DNA of 57,212 nt. It comes from a virus. The notes beneath the pieces were generated by a model. It saw nothing but the letters and a program-made list of their open reading frames with translations, searched no databases and was not told where the DNA came from. The stretch is taken from positions 1-57,212 of the IMG/VR virus record IMGVR_UViG_3300017706_002546, one strand, 5' to 3'. Both the position numbers and the translations under genes were made by a program. This document shows positions 35,039 through 45,137 of the stretch, one piece after another (position 1 is the stretch's first letter; each line of letters begins with the position of its first letter).

Positions 35039-36088
35039 TTAATCCATTACAATTGTAAAAATATTTATAAATGTTGGTGTTTCAAAGTCATCTGTAAAAA
35101 CTTTTCCAACATAAAAAACACGCTTATCATGTCTACCTAACTTGTCATCGCTATCATAAAATATTCCAGCGTCAATAATGTCTAGCTTGTTAATAGCTGC
35201 ATTTTTGCTATCCTCAAAAACTTGAATCACTATGTTGTTGTCTGCTGATGTCTTGTTAAAGTATATTTTACTACTTTGCAATTTAAAATCCACAGGAGTA
35301 GGGACTTCACCATCAACTAACAATTTTCTACTTTCGGCGCCAAGATTATTTTTTGACTTTGCTGACTTTAAGTCTTCATCGATAATTTGTTCTTCTATTG
35401 CGAAACTTGACGGGCCTAAGCGATTTTTAATCTGAGACCAAGTTTCTCTACTGGTGCTTCTTGGATCGCTATATATCCCGTATTCTGACCCGTCTGTGTT
35501 AACCGGAGGTAAAAATTGAAAATTTGGCAAATGAGTCATCTTGCTGTCTAAAAACAGCGGTTCTGCTTTATTGACGTGTATTCTTTCTCTAAAAGGACCG
35601 TTAATAAAAGGTATGTTGTTTGTGATTAAAAACTCAATACTGTTTTTACTAACCTCAAAATCTCTGTCTTCAGGTTTATCAAATGATCCGATAATTCTAT
35701 TGTTTTTAAAGTGCCTTAAAGAAGATGAAATAATAGCGCTTTCTGCGTTTGAATACTGTGAACCTGTTACAGCTGTTAATTTAAAAATGTCAGACTCGAC
35801 TTTGCCTAAGAATACATCATTTCCGACAATACTGCCTGATGGGGAGAAGTTATAAGGAACTAATTTTCCGCTATCATCTTTTTCTAAAACTATAGAATTT
35901 TCTGGGCGCTCCATCACTTCGAAGTATATTCGATTGTCGACGTCATCATGTTCTGCTTTTGAATAAAACGTACCAATATCAGAAAGCGTTGCAAACTCTG
36001 CTCTGAGTTTACCTGCTGCAATCTGCCTCTTTCCTTCTTGTGTAACGACTAAATCAATAAATCTTGTCTTTTTATCTAAAATACCCAT
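35039..36088 (-). CDS. Virion structural protein with MGxLD-type N-terminal domain
   Basis: This 349-residue protein begins MGILDKKTRFIDLVVTQEG then KRQIAAGKL, a pattern shared with the 239-aa protein at 24376-25095; the common part covers roughly the first 45 residues. The remainder is mixed alpha/beta without a named domain and ends in a beta strand (FINIFTIVMD). It lies two bases from the next gene. The shared N-terminus suggests both attach to the same partner in the tail or baseplate. Confidence 0.85.
   Translation of the reverse strand: MGILDKKTRFIDLVVTQEGKRQIAAGKLRAEFATLSDIGTFYSKAEHDDVDNRIYFEVMERPENSIVLEKDDSGKLVPYNFSPSGSIVGNDVFLGKVESDIFKLTAVTGSQYSNAESAIISSSLRHFKNNRIIGSFDKPEDRDFEVSKNSIEFLITNNIPFINGPFRERIHVNKAEPLFLDSKMTHLPNFQFLPPVNTDGSEYGIYSDPRSTSRETWSQIKNRLGPSSFAIEEQIIDEDLKSAKSKNNLGAESRKLLVDGEVPTPVDFKLQSSKIYFNKTSADNNIVIQVFEDSKNAAINKLDIIDAGIFYDSDDKLGRHDKRVFYVGKVFTDDFETPTFINIFTIVMD
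35062..35069 (-). promoter_or_regulatory. Candidate T4-type late promoter (TATAAATA)
   Basis: The minus strand reads a perfect T4 late promoter box TATAAATA 26 bases before the ATG of the 961-aa gene. It lies inside the last codons of the upstream gene, where it also encodes Phe-Ile-Asn-Ile, so it could be coincidental. The spacing matches the box before the capsid gene. Confidence 0.35.
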
Positions 36089-36105
36089 AATACTATATAT
36101 TCCTA

Positions 36106-37119
36106 TTAACTAATATTCTCATCCCATTCAACAAAAAAACTAGCTCTTTGAAAACCGTCCCTTTGTGACCCTGTGCCTTTAAATGTAATACAAATTAAGT
36201 CACCGCTGCTAATAGTCGGGCTTCCTGTCCCGCTACCTAAGTTAAAATTGTAAGTTGACCGATGATAGTAAGTACCTGACTCTTCTGCGTAAGTATGACC
36301 AGGTGATGCTGTTACATGAAAAATAGCAGGTCTCACAGCAGCATTTCCAGACAAACCTGTAATAAAGCTATTTGACCACTTGTGAATAGCAAAGACAGCG
36401 TTTTGAGTGAACGGATTACTTGTTGACGAATTGCCTACACCATCACCAATACCATAAACTTTTTTAAACTCTCCACCGTAAGGAAAGTATTTCCAAACAT
36501 AGTTTGCAGCAGTCTGCTCTGGGTCATACTGACCTAAACTGCCGTCATACCACCTTCCGTGGTAAATAGGGGTAGGATCCCCAGTAGGCGAAGGATTGAG
36601 CCAAAAAGGTTGTATATGATTAGTAGTTGTTATTGCACCATTTGAAGCTGCCGTTATTCTACCATTAGCGTCCACAGTAATATCTGCTTTTGTGTAAGAG
36701 CCAGCTGTGACTGCAGTTGCTGCCAATCCAATTGTTACATTATCTCCACTCACGCCAACAGTTGTTTCGTTAGCGGTATTAACAAAATTTAATGTATCAG
36801 AATTGGTAATTGTACTGGTGTTTCCAGATGGATCTCTAACTGTGAAGCTAGTCATTCCGCTACTGCCACCGCCGGTTGATGCAATTGTAACTTGACCATT
36901 TGAACCTGATGTTATCGTTACGTTGCTTCCGGCGACCAGATATGACTTACCTTCATGGGTCTGGTGTATCGATCCGCTTATTGTGGCTTTAAAAACTGAA
37001 TTGTCAGACAGCCCTACTTTGAGTGTATGAGGAAAAATTAAACGAATTATATTTCCGTCTAAATCTTTAGCGGCATAAAAATCTCTAACACTTACATCTT
37101 CAATTAGTTTATTAGACAT
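36106..37119 (-). CDS. Tail-fibre-like protein
   Basis: This 337-residue protein looks like a phage fibre: a short N-terminal attachment region, Gly/Ser/Thr-rich beta repeats (VTITSGSNGQVTIASTGGGS, about 65-85; NETTVGVSGDNVTIGLA), and the sequence AGSYTKADITVDANGRITAA (about 138-157), a repeat type common in tail fibres and other phage receptor-binding proteins. The C-terminal 170 residues are Trp/Tyr/Gly rich and probably form the receptor-binding head. No chaperone gene follows directly. Confidence 0.85.
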   Translation of the reverse strand: MSNKLIEDVSVRDFYAAKDLDGNIIRLIFPHTLKVGLSDNSVFKATISGSIHQTHEGKSYLVAGSNVTITSGSNGQVTIASTGGGSSGMTSFTVRDPSGNTSTITNSDTLNFVNTANETTVGVSGDNVTIGLAATAVTAGSYTKADITVDANGRITAASNGAITTTNHIQPFWLNPSPTGDPTPIYHGRWYDGSLGQYDPEQTAANYVWKYFPYGGEFKKVYGIGDGVGNSSTSNPFTQNAVFAIHKWSNSFITGLSGNAAVRPAIFHVTASPGHTYAEESGTYYHRSTYNFNLGSGTGSPTISSGDLICITFKGTGSQRDGFQRASFFVEWDENIS

Positions 37120-37120
37120 G

Positions 37121-40100
37121 TTACTCCACCACGATACCTTGCTGAGATTGATATGTTCGATTCTTTACAACATTATCATCAAAGAAAGGCAAGGAAGCTG
37201 TTGCAAAAAGGCTTATATTTGAACTTTGAAACTGATTTTCTGATGTTCCGTCAACTTCGCTTGGCCTAACTCTAAAAAATTCTCTTAATTCCAACCCTGT
37301 CTCACTTCTTTCGCTTTTTACAAAATCAATTTTTATTGCTGGTTCTTTTGTTTGATTAACAACTCTTTGAGTCCTTCTTGTTTTAAACTTTGAATCTCTA
37401 CCTTGTTGATAAAAGTCAGAGAATTGACCAAAGTTTGATGAATTAAAGTAATACTTCGGTGAACCTGTTGACCTCATATTATTAATTAATCCTGACCCAA
37501 GATAGTATATGAAATAAGCTTGACTGGTGCCATATGAACTACTAGTTAAGTACTCACCTGTCTTATCAACAGCATCTGAGAAAACTCTTCTGGCATTAGT
37601 ACAATTAGAAAAAGCTTCAATAGCTGCAAGCCCTATCTGCTCAAGCGTCGATCCGTTACCTACGATACTGACAATTTGCTTACCAACTCTATTTAGAGGA
37701 TTCATTGCAGTTAGTATATTTTCTTGATTTGAAGCTTTTGCTCTTTGCTCAAAAGTAAATATGTTTTTACCAAAAGTTGCATAATTTGAAGTGCCGGGTA
37801 AAAGAGATAAATTGAACTGATCTCTTACACTGCCTGTTAATTCACTTCTCGTTGCATTCTGGAACTGGTCAACAACCAAATCGTTGCCAATGACTTCATT
37901 AATGTTGACTGATGTTAAATTTTGATTCGAGCCTTCGTGTATTTCTTTGTCATCTTTTATTTGCGATCCGTACAGGGTTAGCTTTGATCCACCAAAGATT
38001 GTTGATGGGTAAATATTATTTATGTTATTTATTTGAGTAAGATCGGACCCAATGGAGGTTGCCCAACCTAAAATTAGCTTGTCTGTTGGTTTTATTAAAT
38101 AAGGAGAAGTTAATTGTGTATTTGATGATTTTGGTAAAATTACTTCAGAAACATAAGAGCCACCTGCTGCGTTGTTTGCATCAACAGGCGTTTTTACTTC
38201 AAAAGTATTTTCTTCCGGATCAAAACCAGTAAAGGCGTTAAACAAACCTCTAGAGTCTTTATCCAAGTCTCCTGTTGATCTTCCTGGTTTTTGCTTACTA
38301 GTAAAAACAGCTCCTGCATCAGAAGATGATGAAAGCTGACCTAGAATTACATATGTATTATCAGGTAAGATAGGTGTGGATTTGCACTTTGACTCTATTC
38401 TAAAACTACTAGTTATTTGCTGTGCAACGCCACTGTATACTTCGTCATATACATTGATATTGTCTCTATCTGAAAATTTTTCAACAATATCTTCAAAGCT
38501 AATACTACCATTTGTCTGATCTGTTCCTGAACCTGATATTATGTTAATTGTCTGAGCATATGTTATTAAGTCTCTTGACTCTTCAACATAAGTTTCTTTT
38601 ATTCCATCACCATCTAAATCATAACTCCCTGGAATTGTTTCGATATAGGAAAAATTTAAATCATTTCCTAGCCTGTCGAGTCTTTTTACATTAATTTTTG
38701 TTTCTCCGGTAAAATTGCTTTGTCTCAAAATAAAAAAATTAAGATCTCTATATCCGTATTGATCAATAGTGGCATTCATATAGTTTGGTACACCATCTTG
38801 AAAATTATTACCACCCCTAAAAGTCTTGCCATATTCAATATCTACGTGGAATTTGGCATTATAGTCAATTACTAATTTTTCTAACAAAAAATCTTTTGTG
38901 ATACCAAGATCTGATGCTAGTATGTACTGGCTTGATGTTGCATGATACCTTCCTGAAAAAGGAAACCCGAATGTGTCGCAAGGTCTAAGATAAGAAGAAA
39001 TAACATTGTCATCAAGTAAATTAAAAGTGCTATCACTTCTTGAACTACCTGAACCTGTTGCAATTTTTCCTAAGTTAGAAAAACCCAGTATTGACGATGT
39101 TATAACTGATATTTGCGTATCCATGTCAAAACCTAGCTCTAAATTACTTCTAAAACCTGGGCCTATTGACTCCCAGCGCCTTAAGTCTTTATTCCAATAG
39201 CACATTGTAGGCTGATCTACGTCTGCTGATTCACTGTAAATTGATAAATTTGGGCGTTGATTTACAACGCCCAAATTTATCTCTGAGTCTGTGCTTAAGT
39301 CTATTTCTATTTTTGTTTTTGATAGTAATCCGCTGCTAAAACCTGGGTATTCTAAGGGGTCTACACCTCTGTTATAGAAGTTAGAATTATTTAAACTGCG
39401 TGTCTCTTTAAAAGGCCTAAGTATTTCAATGTTGTCTAAGTTATATTTTACGTCGCTTTCTATAGGGCTTGCACTAGCTTTGATACTGCTGTTTAAATAA
39501 TTTGGAGTAGATATAGAAGAATTTGCTATTTTTTTATCAAAAACGCTTTCAGAAGTTAAAGTAGGGTAAGTTAAATTCTGATCTCTCGAAATAATTTTTA
39601 TATTTCCAATTGCCCAAACTTTTTTTCTTGATCCTGAGATGCTGTCTTGAATAATTCTAATATAAAAACTACTCCCACCGTGGTTTTTAAATTCTCTCAT
39701 CGATAAGTTAACGATACAGCTAGGTCTTGTTTTTGTTGCCCTTTGTTCCTGTGTTACTAAGTTTGTATTTGACCTTCTTAGGGCACTATTTGCATCTAGA
39801 AAAGGTTTTAACCACCCGTTTGTTGTATCTAAAAAATCAACATTTGAAACGTTGTAATCGTTGATATAGACATTAGTCCATCCCGAAGTCCCGTTCAGCG
39901 AAGTTTGAACTTTTAAAACATCAGTTGGTGATCCCTGTGATAAACCTAGGCCTTGAAATGAAAAATCGTGTGGGCCTTGGTATACTTCTATTTGAACAGT
40001 TGGGTTTAAAACTTTTTGCTGAGTTCTGATCCATCTTCCTGAAGGGTCACCTGGGCCTTGAAATACAAAAGCACCTACAGTTTTACCTGTTGCGACTGAC

Positions 40101-40432
40101 GTTGTGATATCTTTTCTGATTTTTTCTCTGCTTGCAACTAGCCATTTTGCTGAAGATGGAGAAACAGCAAATTGATTTAAGTTAGAGACAAATCTCGCGT
40201 CTTCATTGAATGTATCTTCAATTATCTTTTCAAAAATTTGTGCACTATCTCTAAAAGGGCTACTAACAATGTCGCCCAGCCTATCACTGGTACCCATCCT
40301 TTTTAAAGTTGGATAACTACCAAGGCTATCGTCTTTTTCTCTAATTAACACTCTTGCAGGGTTACTTATGTAGCCGGAGCCAGTCACAAAACCTTTAGTC
40401 GTGTTACTACCTGTTATAAAAATTTTTGGCAT
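37121..40432 (-). CDS. Large virion structural protein (baseplate or fibre)
   Basis: This 1103-residue protein has no named enzymatic domain. It is Ser/Asn/Gly rich and probably mostly beta. DLDGDGIKE (about residues 604-612) is a calcium-binding loop of the EF/thrombospondin type. The codons around 390 contain a perfect 17-bp hairpin (39243-39281). I start it at the ATG at 40432, which overlaps the previous stop as TAATG, instead of an upstream frame reaching 40504 inside the preceding gene. Its size is near that of T4 gp7 (1032 aa) but I cannot show homology. Confidence 0.85.
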   Translation of the reverse strand: MPKIFITGSNTTKGFVTGSGYISNPARVLIREKDDSLGSYPTLKRMGTSDRLGDIVSSPFRDSAQIFEKIIEDTFNEDARFVSNLNQFAVSPSSAKWLVASREKIRKDITTSVATGKTVGAFVFQGPGDPSGRWIRTQQKVLNPTVQIEVYQGPHDFSFQGLGLSQGSPTDVLKVQTSLNGTSGWTNVYINDYNVSNVDFLDTTNGWLKPFLDANSALRRSNTNLVTQEQRATKTRPSCIVNLSMREFKNHGGSSFYIRIIQDSISGSRKKVWAIGNIKIISRDQNLTYPTLTSESVFDKKIANSSISTPNYLNSSIKASASPIESDVKYNLDNIEILRPFKETRSLNNSNFYNRGVDPLEYPGFSSGLLSKTKIEIDLSTDSEINLGVVNQRPNLSIYSESADVDQPTMCYWNKDLRRWESIGPGFRSNLELGFDMDTQISVITSSILGFSNLGKIATGSGSSRSDSTFNLLDDNVISSYLRPCDTFGFPFSGRYHATSSQYILASDLGITKDFLLEKLVIDYNAKFHVDIEYGKTFRGGNNFQDGVPNYMNATIDQYGYRDLNFFILRQSNFTGETKINVKRLDRLGNDLNFSYIETIPGSYDLDGDGIKETYVEESRDLITYAQTINIISGSGTDQTNGSISFEDIVEKFSDRDNINVYDEVYSGVAQQITSSFRIESKCKSTPILPDNTYVILGQLSSSSDAGAVFTSKQKPGRSTGDLDKDSRGLFNAFTGFDPEENTFEVKTPVDANNAAGGSYVSEVILPKSSNTQLTSPYLIKPTDKLILGWATSIGSDLTQINNINNIYPSTIFGGSKLTLYGSQIKDDKEIHEGSNQNLTSVNINEVIGNDLVVDQFQNATRSELTGSVRDQFNLSLLPGTSNYATFGKNIFTFEQRAKASNQENILTAMNPLNRVGKQIVSIVGNGSTLEQIGLAAIEAFSNCTNARRVFSDAVDKTGEYLTSSSYGTSQAYFIYYLGSGLINNMRSTGSPKYYFNSSNFGQFSDFYQQGRDSKFKTRRTQRVVNQTKEPAIKIDFVKSERSETGLELREFFRVRPSEVDGTSENQFQSSNISLFATASLPFFDDNVVKNRTYQSQQGIVVE
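39243..39281. repeat. Perfect 17-bp inverted repeat (hairpin) inside a tail gene
   Basis: GATAAATTTGGGCGTTG and its exact reverse complement are separated by only five bases. The message would form a 17-bp stem with a 5-base loop. It lies fully within coding sequence (encoding EINLGVVNQRPNLS) and is not followed by a T run on either strand, so it is not an ordinary terminator. Confidence 0.95.
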
Positions 40433-41664
40433 TACTTCTTTAAACCTCCAAAAGCAATCGAATCTGTTCCTAAAATGTTGCTTTCTCCAAATATTAATCC
40501 GCATGTAGAAGATTTAAACCTCTCACCGATTATTGATTTATTTCTATCTGACCCTGATAAAAAATTATTTTTTTGGCTTAAGTCGCTAAACAAGCTATAA
40601 TTTTCTGTTTGTTGACTAAAGTAACTTTCATCAATATAGGGGTTTGCAATACTTAAATTTTGATTCATCATGTTCGGCAAAGCAAATTTATAACCGCTTG
40701 CTTGGGAAGTATTATAACTTGAACTAGGAAAGTTAAACGATCCAAATTCTAATTCTTGCAAATCTTCATAAAAAACAAATTGATTTTTATCTTTAACTTC
40801 TTTTACATCTAATATTTCTACTGCGCCTCTTTGATTTCTCTCAACTGATGCGCCCATATATTCACCTTTTATGCCGGTTGGTAAATAATCATAAATCGAA
40901 TCTATTATTGATGTCCTTACATGGAATACGTCTATTGCGCCATTAAACCCGGGATCAGATGGGTTAACGAATTGCTCAAAAGTTTTTACAAGATCAGTAA
41001 CAATCGGGTATCCTTCTACTTGAGTTTTACCTAATAAATCTTTGGGGACGAGCTTGCCAAAATCTTGGAATGGAATTACTGTGAAATTGTCGTCAAATAT
41101 CTTAAATTCCAAACCGTAGCCAAAGTATTCTGAACCATAGTTATGATTAAAAACATTGTCATAGGAGAAAAAGCTGTCAGGGCTAATTCTGATTATCGGC
41201 ATTAGCGTCTTAGAGAATTGCTCAAAATTTTGCATATTCTTACCTTGTCTTTGACCGTCATATTTTTCAATATTTTGTTGACTACTAACGTTGTTTTCTT
41301 CTTCGCCAACTATTGTCACGCGACCTATCCTTGAACCTCCAACTGTTAAGTCAGTTAACTCTCCAGGTACAAAAGTTGATGCAACACGCTCGACTTCTTC
41401 GCCTAGTCTTCTCCAAGGGCCGGTATTCCAAGCAGATAACAAATTACTACCTCTGTTTTTAGGATAAAGCCCTCCTCTGGCTGGCGGTAAAAGTGAGTTA
41501 TTTGTTGTCCCTTTTTTTCGAGTACTCTCAACTTGTTCGGGCGTAAGATACTCGAAAACTGTGACAGGCACAAAAATAGACTTATTTGATTGTGATTCAT
41601 CAAACTGAATTTTTTTATTTGCAAAATTTGTTTTTGCAGGTTTGCCTTGAAATGGTATTGACAT
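40432..41664 (-). CDS. Virion structural protein
   Basis: This 410-residue protein is unassigned. It has a Pro/Gly-rich early part (FVPVTVFEYLTPEQVESTRK, about 31-50) and aromatic stretches such as FFSYDNVFNHNYGSEYFGYG (about 161-180); both look structural. Its stop overlaps the start of the 1103-aa gene and its start is eight bases after the 1151-aa gene, so the three are co-translated. No catalytic residues or membrane segments are apparent. Baseplate wedge or fibre-connector roles are possible. Confidence 0.85.
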   Translation of the reverse strand: MSIPFQGKPAKTNFANKKIQFDESQSNKSIFVPVTVFEYLTPEQVESTRKKGTTNNSLLPPARGGLYPKNRGSNLLSAWNTGPWRRLGEEVERVASTFVPGELTDLTVGGSRIGRVTIVGEEENNVSSQQNIEKYDGQRQGKNMQNFEQFSKTLMPIIRISPDSFFSYDNVFNHNYGSEYFGYGLEFKIFDDNFTVIPFQDFGKLVPKDLLGKTQVEGYPIVTDLVKTFEQFVNPSDPGFNGAIDVFHVRTSIIDSIYDYLPTGIKGEYMGASVERNQRGAVEILDVKEVKDKNQFVFYEDLQELEFGSFNFPSSSYNTSQASGYKFALPNMMNQNLSIANPYIDESYFSQQTENYSLFSDLSQKNNFLSGSDRNKSIIGERFKSSTCGLIFGESNILGTDSIAFGGLKK

Positions 41665-41672
41665 CTTATCTC

Positions 41673-44600
41673 CTAGTGCTTTTTAACGTTTCCGACAAAT
41701 TGAGATAAAAATATATTACCTCTGGCAGGGTCACGCTCTAAAGACTTCATGTAGATTTCATCGTAAAGATATTTAAATCGGTGTCTTTCTAAAACATGCG
41801 ACTCATAAATAAAGTTAATTCCTAAAAAGTTTGTTTGTTTAGGGATCATAGAATAAATTGAATCTGTAAAAGAACTATCAATCCACTTAAATAATTCTCT
41901 ATACTTTTTTAAATTTATCTTTTCAAGTAAGTTATTGAAGTAAACTTCTCTCATTGCACGTAAATCGAAGTATGACTCACCAAATAGTAAATTAGGATTA
42001 CCTAAAGCATCATCTAAGAAACTTAAATCTGAAAAAGCAGCTAATATATTTTCATTTAATCCCTTCATCGATGACATGTCTATTGACAGTCTATTATCAT
42101 CTACTGTTTCTTCACTGTATAAAACTTCATGAACAGGAGCAATTGTTGAAAAATATCCATTTTCAATGTTTTCAGAATCTTGAAAACTCCTAATTCTTAC
42201 TTTTTGCTTTGCATAATTTACGTCAAACTTGTCAGAAAGAATATCAAAATTAACATTTTTATTCGTAAAGATCGATGCTGACGATGTAGCAAAATTTGAT
42301 CCTTCAAAATGCAAATTGTTTTGAGAAAAATCAAAAATTCTAATGCTCCCTAAGCCGTCTGTTGCTTTTGTATTTTGTTTTGTGTCTGTCTGGAGTATTA
42401 ATCTCTCAAAAGAACCTGATGCAACTCTATTAAAGTTGTAATTTACAAGCGGATTATCTACTCCAAAACTACTAAGATTTCTTGTCCTATTTTTCCACTC
42501 ATTAACAGACGTATTTTTTGAGAAAAATCTCATATTTGTAATCATTCCAGAGAACTTTGTCGTGCTCCGCGCGGTGGTGTTGGCATTTAAAAACTTGCTT
42601 GTACTTTGAAATGACTGACTCCCTATCGTTATAAAACTACCTGACGTATTATACACCGAGATATTTTTTAAAACGCTGTCGCCGTAATTAGAAAAGAAAG
42701 AAGCAGTTGAGTGGCTCTCTATAATATCACCGTTTAGTTGTTTTGATGCCCTTAGAAAGTATGACCCAGAATTCCCTGTTGTAAAATCGTGACAATCTTT
42801 CTTTCCAAATGATATATACCAATGGTCTTTGTCAAAAACATTGACACCATCAAGAGTGATTTGTCTAGCTGTTGTATTTGTTGGGCTGTCAGATATGTAA
42901 AGTGAAAGACTTTCACTTGACCCAACAAGATTTAAAATACAAGACTCTGTAGAGCTTGGAGCAGATGTTCCTGTGACATGAAACCTAGCCAAGCTCTCAG
43001 TCACATTTAAGTAACCAGACGGCCACGAGTAGAGACCCTCATAAGTAAATGATCCAGAAGTAAATAGTCCGTCACTAGAATTATTGCTAATACCGTGAGG
43101 TGGGTAAATACTACTACTTACAAAAGATCCTCTAATTGCGGGCACACCTGTTTCAATTCTTGAACCGCTTAAAAATCCTGACTTTAAGTAGCCAGCTCCT
43201 TGTGTTGTCGGATACCCTCTACTGTCATAAGCTAACACATTAACTTTATTTGCATCTGAGAAATTTAAGAATGAAAAGACATCTTTTCTATTTTCTACTG
43301 AACCTTCAAGTGATTTAATTTTTGAGCCGCCATATTCTCTAAAATGAAGTATATTGTCAGGTTCAATACCTGATTGTCTAAATATGCTTTTAAGTGAGTC
43401 GACTGTTCCTCTTTTTAGATTGTTCTTGGGAGCCTCAGAAAGTACTCTTCTCCAAATTAAATTTTGGATTTCATACAGAGACTTAGCACTTTGTTGTGGG
43501 CTGTTATTAACGTTTACACCATCAAGAAGTTGTGCAAAATTTGCATATGCAAAGAAATCAGGGAGTATTGTGTTTGTTTTGTTTGCTTTTTCCTTTAAGA
43601 AAACATCGGGTGTTGTATCGTAATCATTATATTGTGTATAGTTATAGCTTGTAATTGCGTCTACAAACATTTTTAACTCATCATAAAATTTAGCATAAGT
43701 TAAAAGAAGTTTAATAAGTGTTTGGCTACTTGGCAAGTCTGTTTTTTGCTTACCTACATTGCTGTCACTCATTGTTGAGAAAGCTTCGCCTAGTGCATCA
43801 ATTTCTTGTTGAAACTCTCTAAAATTAGTCCCATCTTGAAAATAGTGGTGTGGGACTAATTTTGTGACAATATTAGGATTGAAATCGTCATAAATTGACG
43901 CTGTATGAAGCAAGCTCGTATTTAAAGTTTGAACAGTGCTAAAAGTTGGAAAAAGAACTGGATTTCTTTTTTTATCTTCTGCCAGAACTGGCACATCTGA
44001 CCCTGTCACTCTATTATGATTAATAAAATTTTCAACTCTTGAGTGTAAAGAATTACCTGACGCATCCAAGACTATATCATTTCCTGTGTGGCTACCTGGC
44101 GGTTCATTAAACCGATAATAAAGCTTCAGTGTAGGATTATTTTCGCTAGGGTAATAGCTTTTTAGTTTATATTTTTTAATACTTTCAATTAAATTAACAG
44201 AGTGAAAAAACCTTAAATCGTCCATTGAACCTGAGAATGTTTGTTTTTGTGTAAAGATAGTATTGTTTACTCTTGCAGTCTCGCCTGTTCCGATCGTTAA
44301 ATTTGCAGCATTGTAATCTAATCTGTTAAATACGACTTGATTGCTAGAAGAAATAACTTGATTATTATTTACTAATAATTTTGCTCTTTTGTCACCTAGC
44401 TTATCATACATAGCAGTTACGTGCGAAAAGACACCTTTGTCAATAGAACTAGTAACGTGAAGATAGTTGGATCCTGACGTAATTCCAAAGTGTAGATCAC
44501 ACTTGCTAATATCACTTGATTGTGACAGTGCTATTGTGAGATTATTAGCTATACTTGAAAACTTCTGAATAACAATTTGATTATCGTTAGCTTGAGTGGG

Positions 44601-45128
44601 TATTTTAATAAAAAACTCAAAAGAAAAAGGGGCTGTTATTGGGTCTAAGACAGCTAAACCATCCAATCTATCTGACAGTGCTGTTAGATTTGCTCCGCTT
44701 CTGTCAATGACATCTATAAAATTTCCGTTTGATTTATCTTCTCCAACCATTGTTCCGGAAAAGTTTAAATAACCAACATTTTTTGGAAAAGAATCTAATA
44801 CATATTTTTCAAAACCTGTCAATGAATCTTCGTATACTTCTATATCTTTTTGTGATTTTTCATAAGGATAAAAGTTGACAATCCTATCAAAAGCCTCATT
44901 AACTTTGGATACAGCTGAGTGAAAAAACGTATGATTCTCAAACTTAGACCAGTCTACTCTTAGTTGCTGAGATGAAACTAAGTAAGGTTTGTCTCCGTAT
45001 CGAAAAGAAGAAGTACTCTCAATGTTAGTATTTGCAAATTGCAAATAATTAATACTGCCTTCTTGCGAATCATTCAGATAGGCGACTGATCTTTTGTTTT
45101 GTCTTCTATATTTTGGCCTAAAAATCAT
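41673..45128 (-). CDS. Large virion protein with two LamG-like domains
   Basis: This 1151-residue protein has two concanavalin/LamG-like regions: about 160-345 (APFSFEFFIKIPTQ, FSHVTAMYDK, SGSMDDLRFF) and about 700-900 (SFTYEGLYSWPSG, DHWYISFGKKD, GMITNMRFFSKN). Both end with the characteristic D/N-x-R-F strand. A central helical region (about 425-590) and a helical C-terminus (about 1040-1151, LKKYRELFKWIDSSFTDSIY) frame them. LamG folds usually bind carbohydrate, so surface attachment is likely. It follows the DNRLRE-like gene after gp6, where T4 has gp7, but I see no gp7 similarity. Confidence 0.87.
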   Translation of the reverse strand: MIFRPKYRRQNKRSVAYLNDSQEGSINYLQFANTNIESTSSFRYGDKPYLVSSQQLRVDWSKFENHTFFHSAVSKVNEAFDRIVNFYPYEKSQKDIEVYEDSLTGFEKYVLDSFPKNVGYLNFSGTMVGEDKSNGNFIDVIDRSGANLTALSDRLDGLAVLDPITAPFSFEFFIKIPTQANDNQIVIQKFSSIANNLTIALSQSSDISKCDLHFGITSGSNYLHVTSSIDKGVFSHVTAMYDKLGDKRAKLLVNNNQVISSSNQVVFNRLDYNAANLTIGTGETARVNNTIFTQKQTFSGSMDDLRFFHSVNLIESIKKYKLKSYYPSENNPTLKLYYRFNEPPGSHTGNDIVLDASGNSLHSRVENFINHNRVTGSDVPVLAEDKKRNPVLFPTFSTVQTLNTSLLHTASIYDDFNPNIVTKLVPHHYFQDGTNFREFQQEIDALGEAFSTMSDSNVGKQKTDLPSSQTLIKLLLTYAKFYDELKMFVDAITSYNYTQYNDYDTTPDVFLKEKANKTNTILPDFFAYANFAQLLDGVNVNNSPQQSAKSLYEIQNLIWRRVLSEAPKNNLKRGTVDSLKSIFRQSGIEPDNILHFREYGGSKIKSLEGSVENRKDVFSFLNFSDANKVNVLAYDSRGYPTTQGAGYLKSGFLSGSRIETGVPAIRGSFVSSSIYPPHGISNNSSDGLFTSGSFTYEGLYSWPSGYLNVTESLARFHVTGTSAPSSTESCILNLVGSSESLSLYISDSPTNTTARQITLDGVNVFDKDHWYISFGKKDCHDFTTGNSGSYFLRASKQLNGDIIESHSTASFFSNYGDSVLKNISVYNTSGSFITIGSQSFQSTSKFLNANTTARSTTKFSGMITNMRFFSKNTSVNEWKNRTRNLSSFGVDNPLVNYNFNRVASGSFERLILQTDTKQNTKATDGLGSIRIFDFSQNNLHFEGSNFATSSASIFTNKNVNFDILSDKFDVNYAKQKVRIRSFQDSENIENGYFSTIAPVHEVLYSEETVDDNRLSIDMSSMKGLNENILAAFSDLSFLDDALGNPNLLFGESYFDLRAMREVYFNNLLEKINLKKYRELFKWIDSSFTDSIYSMIPKQTNFLGINFIYESHVLERHRFKYLYDEIYMKSLERDPARGNIFLSQFVGNVKKH

Positions 45129-45137
45129 TACTACCTC

